This document shows, piece by piece, positions 56,096-64,000 of a stretch of 64,000 nt of DNA. Source of the stretch: Limnochordia bacterium (GTDB lineage: Bacteria; Bacillota; Limnochordia; DUMW01). Numbering within the stretch: position 1 is the stretch's first letter; each line of letters opens with the position of its first letter. The notes beneath the pieces were generated by a model. It did no database searches. It saw nothing but the letters and a program-made list of their open reading frames with translations, and was not told where the DNA came from. The stretch lies in contig JALNWK010000012.1 of the NCBI GenBank assembly GCA_023230925.1, positions 1 through 64,000 of the forward strand, written 5' to 3'. The translations under genes were made by a program, and so were the position numbers.

Positions 56096-57364
56096 TTAGG
56101 ACATGAATCCTTCGTAATGCCTCATTACTAAATGGGCTTCTATCTGTTTCATCGTATCAAGTGCAACACCCACAAGAATTAGTAAGCCCGTGCCGCCGAA
56201 ATAAAACAGATTCATCGGCACTCGGGTGATACTAGCCATCAAGTAGGGCGATACAGCAATCAAAGCTAAAAAGATGGCCCCAACTAACGTGATCCGGGTC
56301 AGTACCTTTTCCAGATACTGCGTTGTTGGTTTACCAGGTCGTAGGCCCGGAATAAATCCACCGTGTTTTTTCATGTTATCTGCAATATCCTTCGGATCAA
56401 ACGTCACTGCCGTATAGAAATACGTAAAGAAGATCGTCAAGACCACATACAGAATATTGTATCCTACAGTGCCGACGCCAAGCCAACGCTCTATCCCTGA
56501 AATCGCCGGGATAAACTGAGCAAGCGTTAATGGGAAGGTCAATACCGAAGAAGCGAAAATGACCGGCATGACTCCCGCCTGATTGACACGAAGTGGAATA
56601 TACGTGCTTTGCCCACCGTATACTCTTCGGCCCACAACCCGTTTAGCATACTGTACCGGAATTCGTCGTTGCCCTTCCTGAATCAGGATTACACCACCGA
56701 TAACCACTACGGCAAGAATCATAAACACAATAAAGCTAAGTGGATTCAACCCACCCTCACCGACGGAACGAATGGTAAGGTAAGTTGATGCTGGCAACCT
56801 CGCCACAATTCCAGTGAAAATGATTAACGAGACTCCATTTCCTAGACCGTTCTCGCTAATCTTCTCACCAAGCCACATCAGAAATACCGTTCCAGCCGTT
56901 AGTGTGGTAACAATAAGCGCTACCCCGCCGAAACTTGGGAATTTGAGTACTCCGTAGTTCCGAGCAAGCATCGTGGTACCAAACGATTGTACTATCCCAA
57001 GCACAACGGTCCCGTAACGCGTATAGTTCTGCAATTTCCGTCTTCCCTCAGGACCTTCCTTCGCTAAGGCTTCCAGACTAGGAATCACCACAGTTAGCAA
57101 CTGCAAAATAATGGACGCGGTAATATAAGGGCCGACCCCCATCGCAAATACGCTAAAACGACTAAGAGCACCCCCGGCGAACATATCTAGAAAGCCGAAA
57201 ATTCCGCCTCCCTCGATGTTAAGTCCTTCGGCTAATGCCCGGGCGTCTACCCCGGGAACGGGTACGTGAGTACCAACCCGAAATACCAACAGCAACGCTA
57301 GGGTATAGAATATCTTTCGCCTCAGATCCGGAATCTTAAAAGCATTACTTAGGGCCGCTAGCAT
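56096..57364 (-). CDS. secY: Preprotein translocase subunit SecY
   Basis: SecY forms the protein-conducting channel of the inner membrane. The 422-residue protein has ten membrane helices, the plug region near GGGIFGFLDMFAGGALSRFSVFAMGVGPYITASII (in parts) and the cytoplasmic loop PVQYAKRVVGRRVYGGQSTYIPL. It begins one base after the rplO stop, so it is coupled to the spc operon. Confidence 0.98.
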   Translation of the reverse strand: MLAALSNAFKIPDLRRKIFYTLALLLVFRVGTHVPVPGVDARALAEGLNIEGGGIFGFLDMFAGGALSRFSVFAMGVGPYITASIILQLLTVVIPSLEALAKEGPEGRRKLQNYTRYGTVVLGIVQSFGTTMLARNYGVLKFPSFGGVALIVTTLTAGTVFLMWLGEKISENGLGNGVSLIIFTGIVARLPASTYLTIRSVGEGGLNPLSFIVFMILAVVVIGGVILIQEGQRRIPVQYAKRVVGRRVYGGQSTYIPLRVNQAGVMPVIFASSVLTFPLTLAQFIPAISGIERWLGVGTVGYNILYVVLTIFFTYFYTAVTFDPKDIADNMKKHGGFIPGLRPGKPTTQYLEKVLTRITLVGAIFLALIAVSPYLMASITRVPMNLFYFGGTGLLILVGVALDTMKQIEAHLVMRHYEGFMS

Positions 57365-57805
57365 TTAAATCACCTGCGCCTTTCCACCAGCCGCTTCGAT
57401 CTTCTCTACTGCGCTCTTGGAGAAGCGATGTGCCTTCACCACGAAGGGCTTGGTGACCTCTCCCCGGCCTAACACCTTTACGCCATCACCGATTTTACTA
57501 ATCACACCAGCTTCCACAAGCAGCTCCGGTGTAACCTCTGTGTTAGCATCAAACGCATCCAGTCGATCCAAGTTGACTACGGTGTACTCCGTGCCAAAAA
57601 TATTTGTAAATCCTCGCTTAGGTAGCCGACGCTGTAAAGGCATCTGGCCCCCCTCAAACCCGGGCTTCGTTCCCGAGCCTGATCTTGATCTTTGCCCCTT
57701 GTGACCGCGAGTTGCGGTCTTTCCATGGCCAGAGCCGATGCCTCGACCTACCCGTTTAGCTTTTTGTCTCGCCCCTGGGTTCGGTTTCAGATCATGAATC
57801 TGCAC
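57365..57805 (-). CDS. rplO: 50S ribosomal protein L15
   Basis: L15 is a late-assembly protein of the large subunit. The 146-residue product has the glycine and basic-rich start [26 protein letters not shown] and [20 protein letters not shown] at 57805 has GAGGAGG 8 bases upstream and gives the normal length. Confidence 0.98.
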   Translation of the reverse strand: MQIHDLKPNPGARQKAKRVGRGIGSGHGKTATRGHKGQRSRSGSGTKPGFEGGQMPLQRRLPKRGFTNIFGTEYTVVNLDRLDAFDANTEVTPELLVEAGVISKIGDGVKVLGRGEVTKPFVVKAHRFSKSAVEKIEAAGGKAQVI

Positions 57806-57840
57806 AAGCTGCACCTCCTCGTACATGTAACTATCTTCAA

Positions 57841-58023
57841 CTACTCTTCTATTATCTCAACCAAATGTCCTACCTTTGTCAGCATGCCGCGCACAGCTGG
57901 ATTATCTGGTTTGGTAACCGTCATCCCCAGCTTACGCAGCCCCAAAGCTTCTAGGGTAGCCTTCAGGTCCTTGTTCCTTCCTGCCCCACTCTTTACTAGA
58001 GTAATCCTCAGTTCCTTGCTCAT
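57841..58023 (-). CDS. rpmD: 50S ribosomal protein L30
   Basis: A 60-residue product ([29 protein letters not shown], then [14 protein letters not shown]), the short bacterial form. Between rpsE and rplO as usual. Confidence 0.97.
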   Translation of the reverse strand: MSKELRITLVKSGAGRNKDLKATLEALGLRKLGMTVTKPDNPAVRGMLTKVGHLVEIIEE

Positions 58024-58056
58024 CGGAAACCGCTACCTCCCATCCAATTTTCCTAT

Positions 58057-58572
58057 CTACTCGCTGACTAACGAGGAAATCTCGGCCACACTCTTACCTC
58101 TGATCCTGGCAACGTCCTCGGCAGTTCGTAGATTCTTGAGGGCTTCCATGGTAGCGTTAACCACGTTCACCGAGTTACTCGACCCAAGAGACTTGGTGAG
58201 AATATCACGGATACCAGCCGCCTCAAGTACGGCACGCACAGGCCCACCAGCAATTACCCCTGTTCCTTCCGCTGCTGGTTTCAGCAACACACATGCTCCT
58301 GAGTATCGCTGCACAATTTCATGGGGTATGGTAGTACCAACAATGGGTACCTCAATCATATTCTTTTTAGCTTTGTCTACGCCTTTGCGAATTGCCATCG
58401 ATACTTCCTTGGACTTACCCATGGCAGCTCCAACCCGGCCCTTACCATCGCCAACAACAACTAAAGCATTAAATCTCCGGTTTCGACCACCTTTTACCGT
58501 CTTAGAAACCGGATTGATCGATACCACGCGTTCCTCTAAATCTGCCATTTCCACATTATTACGCTTCCGCAT
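58057..58572 (-). CDS. rpsE: 30S ribosomal protein S5
   Basis: S5 takes part in decoding fidelity and helicase activity at the mRNA entry. The 171-residue product has the double-stranded-RNA-like S5 domain ([36 protein letters not shown]) and the C-terminal domain with [17 protein letters not shown]. Confidence 0.98.
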   Translation of the reverse strand: MRKRNNVEMADLEERVVSINPVSKTVKGGRNRRFNALVVVGDGKGRVGAAMGKSKEVSMAIRKGVDKAKKNMIEVPIVGTTIPHEIVQRYSGACVLLKPAAEGTGVIAGGPVRAVLEAAGIRDILTKSLGSSNSVNVVNATMEALKNLRTAEDVARIRGKSVAEISSLVSE

Positions 58573-58598
58573 TCACTAGCCTCCTTTCCCCTTCGATA

Positions 58599-58961
58599 CT
58601 AAAATTCCAATCCCTCAGACCGCGCTGCATCAGCAAGGCTGGCTATCACACCGTGATATTTGTAGCCTGCCCGATCAAAGACCACCTTGGAGATCCCCTT
58701 CTCCTGAGCCCGCTTGGCCACAAGCTTGCCGACCATCTCAGCCTGTTCCTTCCTGCAACCGGACTGACTTGCACGCAGTTCAGGATCCAAGCTTGAAGCA
58801 GCAGCTAGCGTCTGCTGGTTAACATCATCTATCACTTGGGCATAGACATGTTTAAGACTCCTAAATACAACCAGCCGAGGTCTTTCGGGAGTTCCAGACA
58901 CTTTCTTACGCACCCGCGCGTGGCGGCGATTCTTAGCTTGCACCTTCTTGCTGGTAGACAC
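58599..58961 (-). CDS. rplR: 50S ribosomal protein L18
   Basis: L18 binds 5S rRNA with L5. The 120-residue product has [35 protein letters not shown] and [25 protein letters not shown] at 58961 has GAGAGG 8 bases upstream and gives the normal length. Confidence 0.97.
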   Translation of the reverse strand: MSTSKKVQAKNRRHARVRKKVSGTPERPRLVVFRSLKHVYAQVIDDVNQQTLAAASSLDPELRASQSGCRKEQAEMVGKLVAKRAQEKGISKVVFDRAGYKYHGVIASLADAARSEGLEF

Positions 58962-59014
58962 CTTCTTCACCTCTCTCATATCACACACACAAACATCGTA
59001 CCGCTCTGGCCCAC

Positions 59015-59554
59015 TTATATTCGGCCGGCCTTTCCGGCCTTACGGCGCACATATTCGTTGGCATATCGAATACCTTTGCCCAGATAGGGTTCCGGCGGTC
59101 TAATCGCCCGAATGTTCGCAGCAGTCTGTCCTACCAATTCCTTATCAATGCCGCGCACAACAATCTGGGTCGGTTTTGGCACATCAAACTCTATCCCGTC
59201 CTCGGGCGTAATTTGCACAGGATGGGAATAGCCAACTGCAAGGTTAATCTCTGACCCTTGCTTCGTCGCTCGATATCCCACACCTACAATTTCTAGCTGC
59301 TTTTCATAACCTTTAGTTACTCCCTCGACCATGTTGGCGATAAGAGTCCGGGTTAACCCGTGCAAAGCTTTGTGTTCCTTTTCATCACTCGGGCGTTCTA
59401 CTTGAATATGGCCATCTTCAACAGTAACCACCATATCCTGATGCATTTCCTTCTCTAAGGTTCCCTTAGGACCCTTAACAGTAACCCGTTGTCCGTCTAC
59501 TGAAACCGACACACCCGCAGGGATCTGAATTGGTTGTTTACCGATCCTTGACAT
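59015..59554 (-). CDS. rplF: 50S ribosomal protein L6
   Basis: L6 lies near the factor-binding site. The 179-residue product has two similar domains; [15 protein letters not shown] and [16 protein letters not shown] at the start, and [19 protein letters not shown] at the end. Confidence 0.98.
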   Translation of the reverse strand: MSRIGKQPIQIPAGVSVSVDGQRVTVKGPKGTLEKEMHQDMVVTVEDGHIQVERPSDEKEHKALHGLTRTLIANMVEGVTKGYEKQLEIVGVGYRATKQGSEINLAVGYSHPVQITPEDGIEFDVPKPTQIVVRGIDKELVGQTAANIRAIRPPEPYLGKGIRYANEYVRRKAGKAGRI

Positions 59555-59575
59555 CGCAGCAATTCACCCCACTTT

Positions 59576-59974
59576 CTACCAAATGTAGCAGAGCACTTCT
59601 CCACCGACGCCATGTTTTCTCGCTGCCTTATCGCTCATCACACCTTGTGATGTGGAGATCACGGCGCACCCTAGGCCCCCTAGTACCTTTGGAATTTCAT
59701 CCTTATTGGCATAGACCCGCAGTCCTGGTTTACTAATCCTTTTTAGTCCCCGCATGACCCGTTCCTTGTTTTGACCGTAACGTAAGAAGACTCGCAGAAC
59801 ACCCTGCTTGTCATCCCTATATACCTTATAATCCCGTATATAACCCTCTTCTTTCAATATGCGGGCTAGTTCGATCTTAGTCTTTGACGCGGGGATATCT
59901 ACTTTCTCATGATAGGCGGAATTAGCATTCCTAATCCTTGTTAGCATATCAGCAATTGGATCAGTTAAAGCCAT
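59576..59974 (-). CDS. rpsH: 30S ribosomal protein S8
   Basis: S8 binds the central domain of 16S rRNA and in many bacteria represses the spc operon. The 132-residue product has [27 protein letters not shown] and the C-terminal [27 protein letters not shown]. Confidence 0.98.
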   Translation of the reverse strand: MALTDPIADMLTRIRNANSAYHEKVDIPASKTKIELARILKEEGYIRDYKVYRDDKQGVLRVFLRYGQNKERVMRGLKRISKPGLRVYANKDEIPKVLGGLGCAVISTSQGVMSDKAARKHGVGGEVLCYIW

Positions 59975-60012
59975 TGCGCTACCCCCTCTCTAATATCCAC
60001 TCCAAGCCGCTA

Positions 60013-60198
60013 TTACCAGCTGGCTTTAACCACGCCTGGTATTTCCCCACGGTGAGCGAGGTTGCGAAAACAAATGCGGCATAGCTTAAATCGGCGAATA
60101 TATCCTCGCGGCCGGCCGCAAACTTGGCATCGATTGACCTGACGCGTTGAAAACTTTGCAGGTCTGCTAGACCTTACGATCATCGACTTCTTTGCCAT
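60013..60198 (-). CDS. rpsN: 30S ribosomal protein S14, zinc-binding short form
   Basis: A 61-residue type Z S14 with two CxxC pairs ([25 protein letters not shown]). It lies between rplE and rpsH as usual. The short zinc form is common in Bacillota. Confidence 0.98.
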   Translation of the reverse strand: MAKKSMIVRSSRPAKFSTRQVNRCQVCGRPRGYIRRFKLCRICFRNLAHRGEIPGVVKASW

Positions 60199-60210
60199 TA
60201 TTCTCCTCCT

Positions 60211-60750
60211 TTATTGTCTAAAAGGAAGTCCCAAAAACTTAAGCAGTTCAAAGGCCTCTTCATCGGTCTTTGCCGAGGTATTGAAGCTAACATTCATCCC
60301 CCGAACCTGATCTATCTCATCGTAGCTTATCTCAGGGAACATCAATTGTTCCGTAAGGCCCAGACTGTAATTGCCGCGGCCATCGAATCCCTTTGGTGAT
60401 AGTCCGTTGAAATCCCGGATTCTTGGCAGCGCAGCCCGAATCAGTTTCTCTACGAAGTTGTACATCTGTTCACCCCGTAAAGTGACCTTACAGCCAACTG
60501 CCATGCCTTTTCGCAGTTTAAAGTTCGAGATAGACTTGCTAGCCCGGGTAATCACCGGCTTTTGACCACTGATTATGGTCAGATCCCGTACCGCGTTGTC
60601 TAGGACCTTGCTGTCAGCCACTGCTTCACCGACACCCATATTCAAGCTTACTTTGAGCAGCTTAGGCACTTCCATTACAGATTTATACTGAAATCTATCC
60701 ATCAAGGCAGGTACAACTTCCTTCTTGTACCGTTCATATAGCTCTGACAT
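60211..60750 (-). CDS. rplE: 50S ribosomal protein L5
   Basis: L5 binds 5S rRNA and the P-site tRNA. The 179-residue product has [50 protein letters not shown] and [20 protein letters not shown]. Confidence 0.98.
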   Translation of the reverse strand: MSELYERYKKEVVPALMDRFQYKSVMEVPKLLKVSLNMGVGEAVADSKVLDNAVRDLTIISGQKPVITRASKSISNFKLRKGMAVGCKVTLRGEQMYNFVEKLIRAALPRIRDFNGLSPKGFDGRGNYSLGLTEQLMFPEISYDEIDQVRGMNVSFNTSAKTDEEAFELLKFLGLPFRQ

Positions 60751-60782
60751 TAGAACACGTCCCCCCTCTCATTCCAGTGGGC

Positions 60783-61106
60783 TTAATCAATCGTCTTCCC
60801 GCACTTTTTGCATACCCGAGCCGAATACCCCTCTTCGGTACGCACCTTGGAGGTTCTTGTGGGTTTGTCACAACTGGGACACACAACCTGAACCTTGGAC
60901 GCATAAATCCTCCCGGGTTGCTCGATAATGTCACCCTGTGGCAGCTCCCTGGTAGGACGACTGTGCTTCTTCTGGATCTGCACACCCTCCACAACAACCT
61001 TACCCGCTTTCGGGAATACACTTAGGACTTTGCCTCTTTTACCCTTGTCGACACCATGTAGCACGATTACCGTGTCATTCTTCTTTACATGAAGTCTCGG
61101 CGCCAC
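60783..61106 (-). CDS. rplX: 50S ribosomal protein L24
   Basis: L24 starts assembly of the large subunit. The 107-residue product has a KOW motif (DTVIVLHGVDKGKRGKVLSVFP) and a C-terminal zinc-ribbon-like part with two CxxC pairs (CPSCDKP and CKKCGK). GTG at 61106 has GGAGG 7 bases upstream; an upstream ATG would give an unusual length. Confidence 0.97.
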   Translation of the reverse strand: MAPRLHVKKNDTVIVLHGVDKGKRGKVLSVFPKAGKVVVEGVQIQKKHSRPTRELPQGDIIEQPGRIYASKVQVVCPSCDKPTRTSKVRTEEGYSARVCKKCGKTID

Positions 61107-61134
61107 CGTTATCCCTCCTCCCGGATCGAAATCC

Positions 61135-61503
61135 TTACAATACCTCCGGTGCCAAGGAGACAATCTTCATGAACTGTTTATCTCTAAGCTCCCTAGCAAC
61201 AGGACCGAAAATCCGCGTGCCCCTTGGATCCTTTTGGGGATTAATAACCACAGCAGCATTCTCGTCAAACCGTATATAAGAGCCGTCCGGCCGCCGAATT
61301 CTACTCTTCGTGCGGACCACAACCGCCGAAACGATCTCTCCTTTTCGTACCACACCACCTGGGGTAGCCTCTTTTACAGTGGCAATGATAATATCTCCCA
61401 CACTGGCATACCGACGCATTGAACCGCCGAGGACTCTAATGCAAAGTAGTTTCCTCGCACCAGAGTTGTCAGCTACGTTTAACACTGTTTCCTGTTGAAT
61501 CAT
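61135..61503 (-). CDS. rplN: 50S ribosomal protein L14
   Basis: A 122-residue product with [27 protein letters not shown] and [23 protein letters not shown], and [31 protein letters not shown] at the end. It is standard in length and position. Confidence 0.98.
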   Translation of the reverse strand: MIQQETVLNVADNSGARKLLCIRVLGGSMRRYASVGDIIIATVKEATPGGVVRKGEIVSAVVVRTKSRIRRPDGSYIRFDENAAVVINPQKDPRGTRIFGPVARELRDKQFMKIVSLAPEVL

Positions 61504-61532
61504 GGCCTACCCCTCCTTTCCAGGTTGATACC

Positions 61533-61790
61533 CTATTTCGCCTTCTCCAATATTTTTACTACTCGCCATCTTTTGTCCTTACTCAAAGGCCGTGTCTCCG
61601 CTAAAAGAACCCGATCGCCAATGCGGCACTCGTTGTGCTCGTCATGAGCTTTGTAGTTCTTACTACGGCGCATGCGCTTCCCGTAAAGACGATGTCGAGT
61701 AATTCGCCCGACTTCCACAACGACCGTCTTCTCCATCTTATCGCTGACTACAACACCAGTCCGCGTCTTTCGGTTGTTGCGTTCTTGCAT
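61533..61790 (-). CDS. rpsQ: 30S ribosomal protein S17
   Basis: An 85-residue OB-fold protein binding 16S rRNA ([49 protein letters not shown]). ATG at 61790 has AGGAGG 7 bases upstream; in-frame ATGs at 61808 and 61796 are less well placed. Confidence 0.97.
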   Translation of the reverse strand: MQERNNRKTRTGVVVSDKMEKTVVVEVGRITRHRLYGKRMRRSKNYKAHDEHNECRIGDRVLLAETRPLSKDKRWRVVKILEKAK

Positions 61791-61824
61791 GCACATACCT
61801 CCTAGCAACCCCTTGCTGGTACTG

Positions 61825-62025
61825 TCATATTCTAATATTTAGTTCTCTTTCCCGCAAGACCGTTTTGATCCGTGCGATATCCTTTCGCACCTGCCGCACC
61901 CGCATCGGATTGTCCAATTGTCCAATCGTCAGCTGAAACCTGAGGTTAAACAGCTCCTCTTTCAACTCATCTAACTGGCGGTGCAGTTCTTCATCCGTCA
62001 AATCCCGTAATTCCTCAGCTTTCAT
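61825..62025 (-). CDS. rpmC: 50S ribosomal protein L29
   Basis: A 66-residue helical protein near the peptide exit and binding site of signal recognition particle and trigger factor ([31 protein letters not shown]). ATG at 62025 has AGGTGG 8 bases upstream and overlaps the end of rplP by 11 bases. Confidence 0.97.
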   Translation of the reverse strand: MKAEELRDLTDEELHRQLDELKEELFNLRFQLTIGQLDNPMRVRQVRKDIARIKTVLRERELNIRI

Positions 62026-62452
62026 CTGCATCACCACCACCTACACCCGCCCTTTTGACAAACTTACATTTAATGGGCAATTTATGTGCGGCTAGGTTCA
62101 TGGCCTCCCGCGCCAGCTCCTCGGATACGCCAGCCATTTCAAACATGATGCGGCCTGGCTTTACTACAGCAACCCAATACTCCGGAGCACCCTTTCCCTT
62201 ACCCATTCTCGTCTCAGCTGGACGAGCGGTAACGGGCTTATCCGGGAATATCTTAATCCATACCTTGCCGCCACGTCGAATATGTCTGGTCAAGGCTATT
62301 CGAGCTGCCTCGATCTGAGTATTCGTAATCCAACCGGGTTCCTGGGCTTGGAGTCCATATTCACCCAAGGTAAGGGTGCTTCCGCGATACGCCTTACCTT
62401 TCATCCGCCCCCGCTGTACCTTTCGATACTTAACTCTCTTGGGAACCAACAT
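62015..62452 (-). CDS. rplP: 50S ribosomal protein L16
   Basis: L16 is needed for tRNA accommodation. The 145-residue product has [62 protein letters not shown] and [21 protein letters not shown] at 62452 is used; a second ATG lies at 62455. Confidence 0.98.
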   Translation of the reverse strand: MLVPKRVKYRKVQRGRMKGKAYRGSTLTLGEYGLQAQEPGWITNTQIEAARIALTRHIRRGGKVWIKIFPDKPVTARPAETRMGKGKGAPEYWVAVVKPGRIMFEMAGVSEELAREAMNLAAHKLPIKCKFVKRAGVGGGDADES

Positions 62453-62454
62453 CA

Positions 62455-63120
62455 TTAATCTCCCCCTTCAGCCGCGGCCTTCCCTGTCCTCTCGGGCAAT
62501 ACCTCTCCCTTGTAGATCCAGACCTTCACACCGATTTGCCCGTAGGTTGTGTCTGCCTCGGTAAAGCCATAATCGATGTCGGCACGCAACGTATGCAAAG
62601 GGATCTTTCCTTCAGAACTCCATTCGGTGCGAGCAATTTCCGCTCCACCTAGTCGCCCGCTGACGCTGATCTTAATACCTTCTGCGCCTAAACGTAGAGT
62701 CCGTTGCTGAGCCTGGCGCATTGCCCTTCGAAACGATACACGTCTTTCTAACTGGTAGGCAACACTCTCTGCCACTAACTGCGCATCTAGCTCAGGATAC
62801 TTTACCTCAACGATATTAACCTGAACCCGTTTTCCTGTTAATGCTTCTAAGTCCTTCCGAAGCGTATCAACTTCATGTCCGCCCTTCCCGATGACCATAC
62901 CGGGTCGAGCAGTATGAATCGTTAGTCTCACTTGGTTTGCCGCACGCTCTATCTCCACTCGGGAAACACCAGCACCATAGAACCGTTCTTTCACAAACCT
63001 ACGCAATTTCAGATCTTCGTGTAACAGATCCGCGTAATCTCGTTTGTTAGCATACCAACGGCCATCCCAGTCTCTGATGATGCCCAACCTAAGACCGTGC
63101 GGATGCACTTTTTGCCCCAC
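62455..63120 (-). CDS. rpsC: 30S ribosomal protein S3
   Basis: S3 shapes the mRNA entry channel. The 221-residue product has [24 protein letters not shown], a KH domain ([36 protein letters not shown]) and the C-terminal [13 protein letters not shown]. Confidence 0.98.
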   Translation of the reverse strand: MGQKVHPHGLRLGIIRDWDGRWYANKRDYADLLHEDLKLRRFVKERFYGAGVSRVEIERAANQVRLTIHTARPGMVIGKGGHEVDTLRKDLEALTGKRVQVNIVEVKYPELDAQLVAESVAYQLERRVSFRRAMRQAQQRTLRLGAEGIKISVSGRLGGAEIARTEWSSEGKIPLHTLRADIDYGFTEADTTYGQIGVKVWIYKGEVLPERTGKAAAEGGD

Positions 63121-63124
63121 TACG

Positions 63125-63463
63125 CTATTCCTCCTTTTCCTCCAAAATCACCGTAACATGACTGGTGCGCTTAAAAATCCGATCAGCACTGCCCCGCGCC
63201 CGAGGTCTCAAACGTTTCCACGTCGGGCCTTCATCAACATAGGCAGCGGCTACATACAAGCTGTCCCGATGCATATCATGATTATTCTCTGCATTAGCAG
63301 CAGCTGACCTAATAACCTTCTCAAGAACCTTCCCACCCCGCTGCGGGGAAAACTGTAAAATGCCAATGGCATCATCCAAATCTTTCCCTCTAATCTGGTC
63401 AACGACCAAACGCAACTTACGTGGCGAAATCCGAACATGGCGTGCTATAGCTCTTGCCTGCAC
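63125..63463 (-). CDS. rplV: 50S ribosomal protein L22
   Basis: L22 lines the peptide exit tunnel. The 112-residue product has [44 protein letters not shown] and the basic loop [14 protein letters not shown] region [29 protein letters not shown]. Confidence 0.98.
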   Translation of the reverse strand: MQARAIARHVRISPRKLRLVVDQIRGKDLDDAIGILQFSPQRGGKVLEKVIRSAAANAENNHDMHRDSLYVAAAYVDEGPTWKRLRPRARGSADRIFKRTSHVTVILEEKEE

Positions 63464-63495
63464 CTGATTACCTCCTTCCCTGTTGAAGCAGGTGA

Positions 63496-63780
63496 CTACT
63501 TCAACGCCGTCGAGCGTTCTGTATGGAAACCGTGTCCACGAAATGTCCGGGTCGGCACAAACTCGCCCAGTTTATGACCCACCATGTGCTCTGTAATATA
63601 AATTGGAACATGTTTCCGTCCATCATACACAGCTATGGTATGACCGATCAATTGCGGGAAGATGGTCGAACGGCGTGACCAAGTCTTGATAACTCGCTTC
63701 TCGCCCTTCTCATTCATCTCCTTGATCTTCTTCATCAAATGATCATCGATAAACGGGCCTTTTTTTAAAGATCTGCTCAT
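63496..63780 (-). CDS. rpsS: 30S ribosomal protein S19
   Basis: A 94-residue head protein ([61 protein letters not shown] in several pieces). It is standard in length and position between rplB and rplV. Confidence 0.98.
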   Translation of the reverse strand: MSRSLKKGPFIDDHLMKKIKEMNEKGEKRVIKTWSRRSTIFPQLIGHTIAVYDGRKHVPIYITEHMVGHKLGEFVPTRTFRGHGFHTERSTALK

Positions 63781-63824
63781 CTTTGTAAGCCCCCTTCCAA
63801 GCCGTACATAGTAACTACAATCGG

Positions 63825-64000
63825 CTAACCGCGCCTTGTGCGCACGACATATTTATCCGACTGTTTCTTCTTTCTCGTTCGATAACCCTGGGTTGGTTTA
63901 CCCCATGGAGTAACCGGCGCTCTACCAATAGATGACCGTCCTTCTCCACCACCATGTGGATGGTCCACTGGGTTCATTGCTACACCTCGAACTCCCGGAC
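63825..64000 (-). CDS. rplB: 50S ribosomal protein L2 (C-terminal part, cut by window edge)
   Basis: The last 57 codons and stop of L2 are present: [40 protein letters not shown], then YVVRTRRG and TAG at 63825-63827. This is the C-terminal rRNA-binding part with the peptidyl-transferase-near His. The rest lies beyond 64000. Confidence 0.98.
   Translation of the reverse strand, partial: PGVRGVAMNPVDHPHGGGEGRSSIGRAPVTPWGKPTQGYRTRKKKQSDKYVVRTRRG

Noticed and set aside
57692..58579. A 295-codon open frame on the plus strand opposite rpsE, rpmD and rplO
   Set aside because: It is antisense to three certain ribosomal genes, has no fitting ribosome-binding site and no recognisable protein pattern.
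1..64000. tRNA or rRNA genes, insertion sequences, prophage or integration sites
   Set aside because: I looked in all intergenic stretches and saw no cloverleaf-like sequence, transposase or integrase gene, terminal inverted repeats or duplicated attachment sites.

Overview
The window looks like one contiguous piece of a chromosome from an endospore-forming member of the Bacillota (Firmicutes) that probably also has an outer membrane. Spore genes (sleB, ypeB, a ytvI-like gene), zinc-type S4, S14, L36 and adenylate kinase, an ECF transporter next to the ribosomal genes, and a Gram-positive-type LexA box point to Bacillota. A secretin with its pilus assembly proteins, an RND pump, a LolA-like lipoprotein-sorting protein and a likely outer-membrane beta-barrel point to a diderm cell. 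Lineages such as Limnochordia or Halanaerobiia combine these traits, but the exact placement is inference. No tRNA or rRNA gene and no insertion sequence was seen.

Region 1 (1-11.9 kb): a complete type I-B CRISPR-Cas locus on the minus strand, cas6-cas8b-cas11-cas7-cas5-cas3-cas4-cas1-cas2, then a leader and an array of at least 52 identical 30-bp repeats that runs off the left edge. The large subunit Cas8b is split from its C-terminal small-subunit domain by a single in-frame stop codon. Region 2 (12.1-13.7 kb, plus strand): a DUF523 gene and a YtvI-like membrane protein.

Region 3 (13.7-24.3 kb, minus strand): a type IV pilus machine operon pilB-pilT-pilC-pilM-pilN-pilO/P-(secretin N-domain protein)-pilQ-pilD. 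It has no pilin gene, and its leader carries a strong terminator just before pilB, suggesting attenuation control. Region 4 (24.3-28.1 kb): a HEAT-repeat protein, KDPG-type aldolase, signal peptidase I and a PhnP-like metallo-hydrolase. Region 5 (28.1-32.5 kb, plus strand): an SOS-type mutasome cassette, imuB-DUF6504-dnaE2, behind a near-consensus promoter overlapped by a LexA box. Region 6 (32.5-34.4 kb, minus): the spore cortex-lysis pair sleB-ypeB.

Region 7 (34.5-41.2 kb, plus): a probable envelope operon of a LolA-like protein, an RND pump, a beta-barrel protein and a phosphodiester glycosidase. Region 8 (41.2-46.2 kb, minus): a HIRAN protein, a J-domain-like coiled-coil protein and a large secreted glycoside hydrolase. 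Region 9 (46.6-64 kb, minus): the S10-spc-alpha ribosomal cluster from rplB (cut by the right edge) to rplQ, then ecfA1-ecfA2-ecfT, truA, and rplM-rpsI behind their own promoter, closed by a terminator. Start codons below were chosen mainly from Shine-Dalgarno spacing and family length, so many are shorter than the longest open frame.
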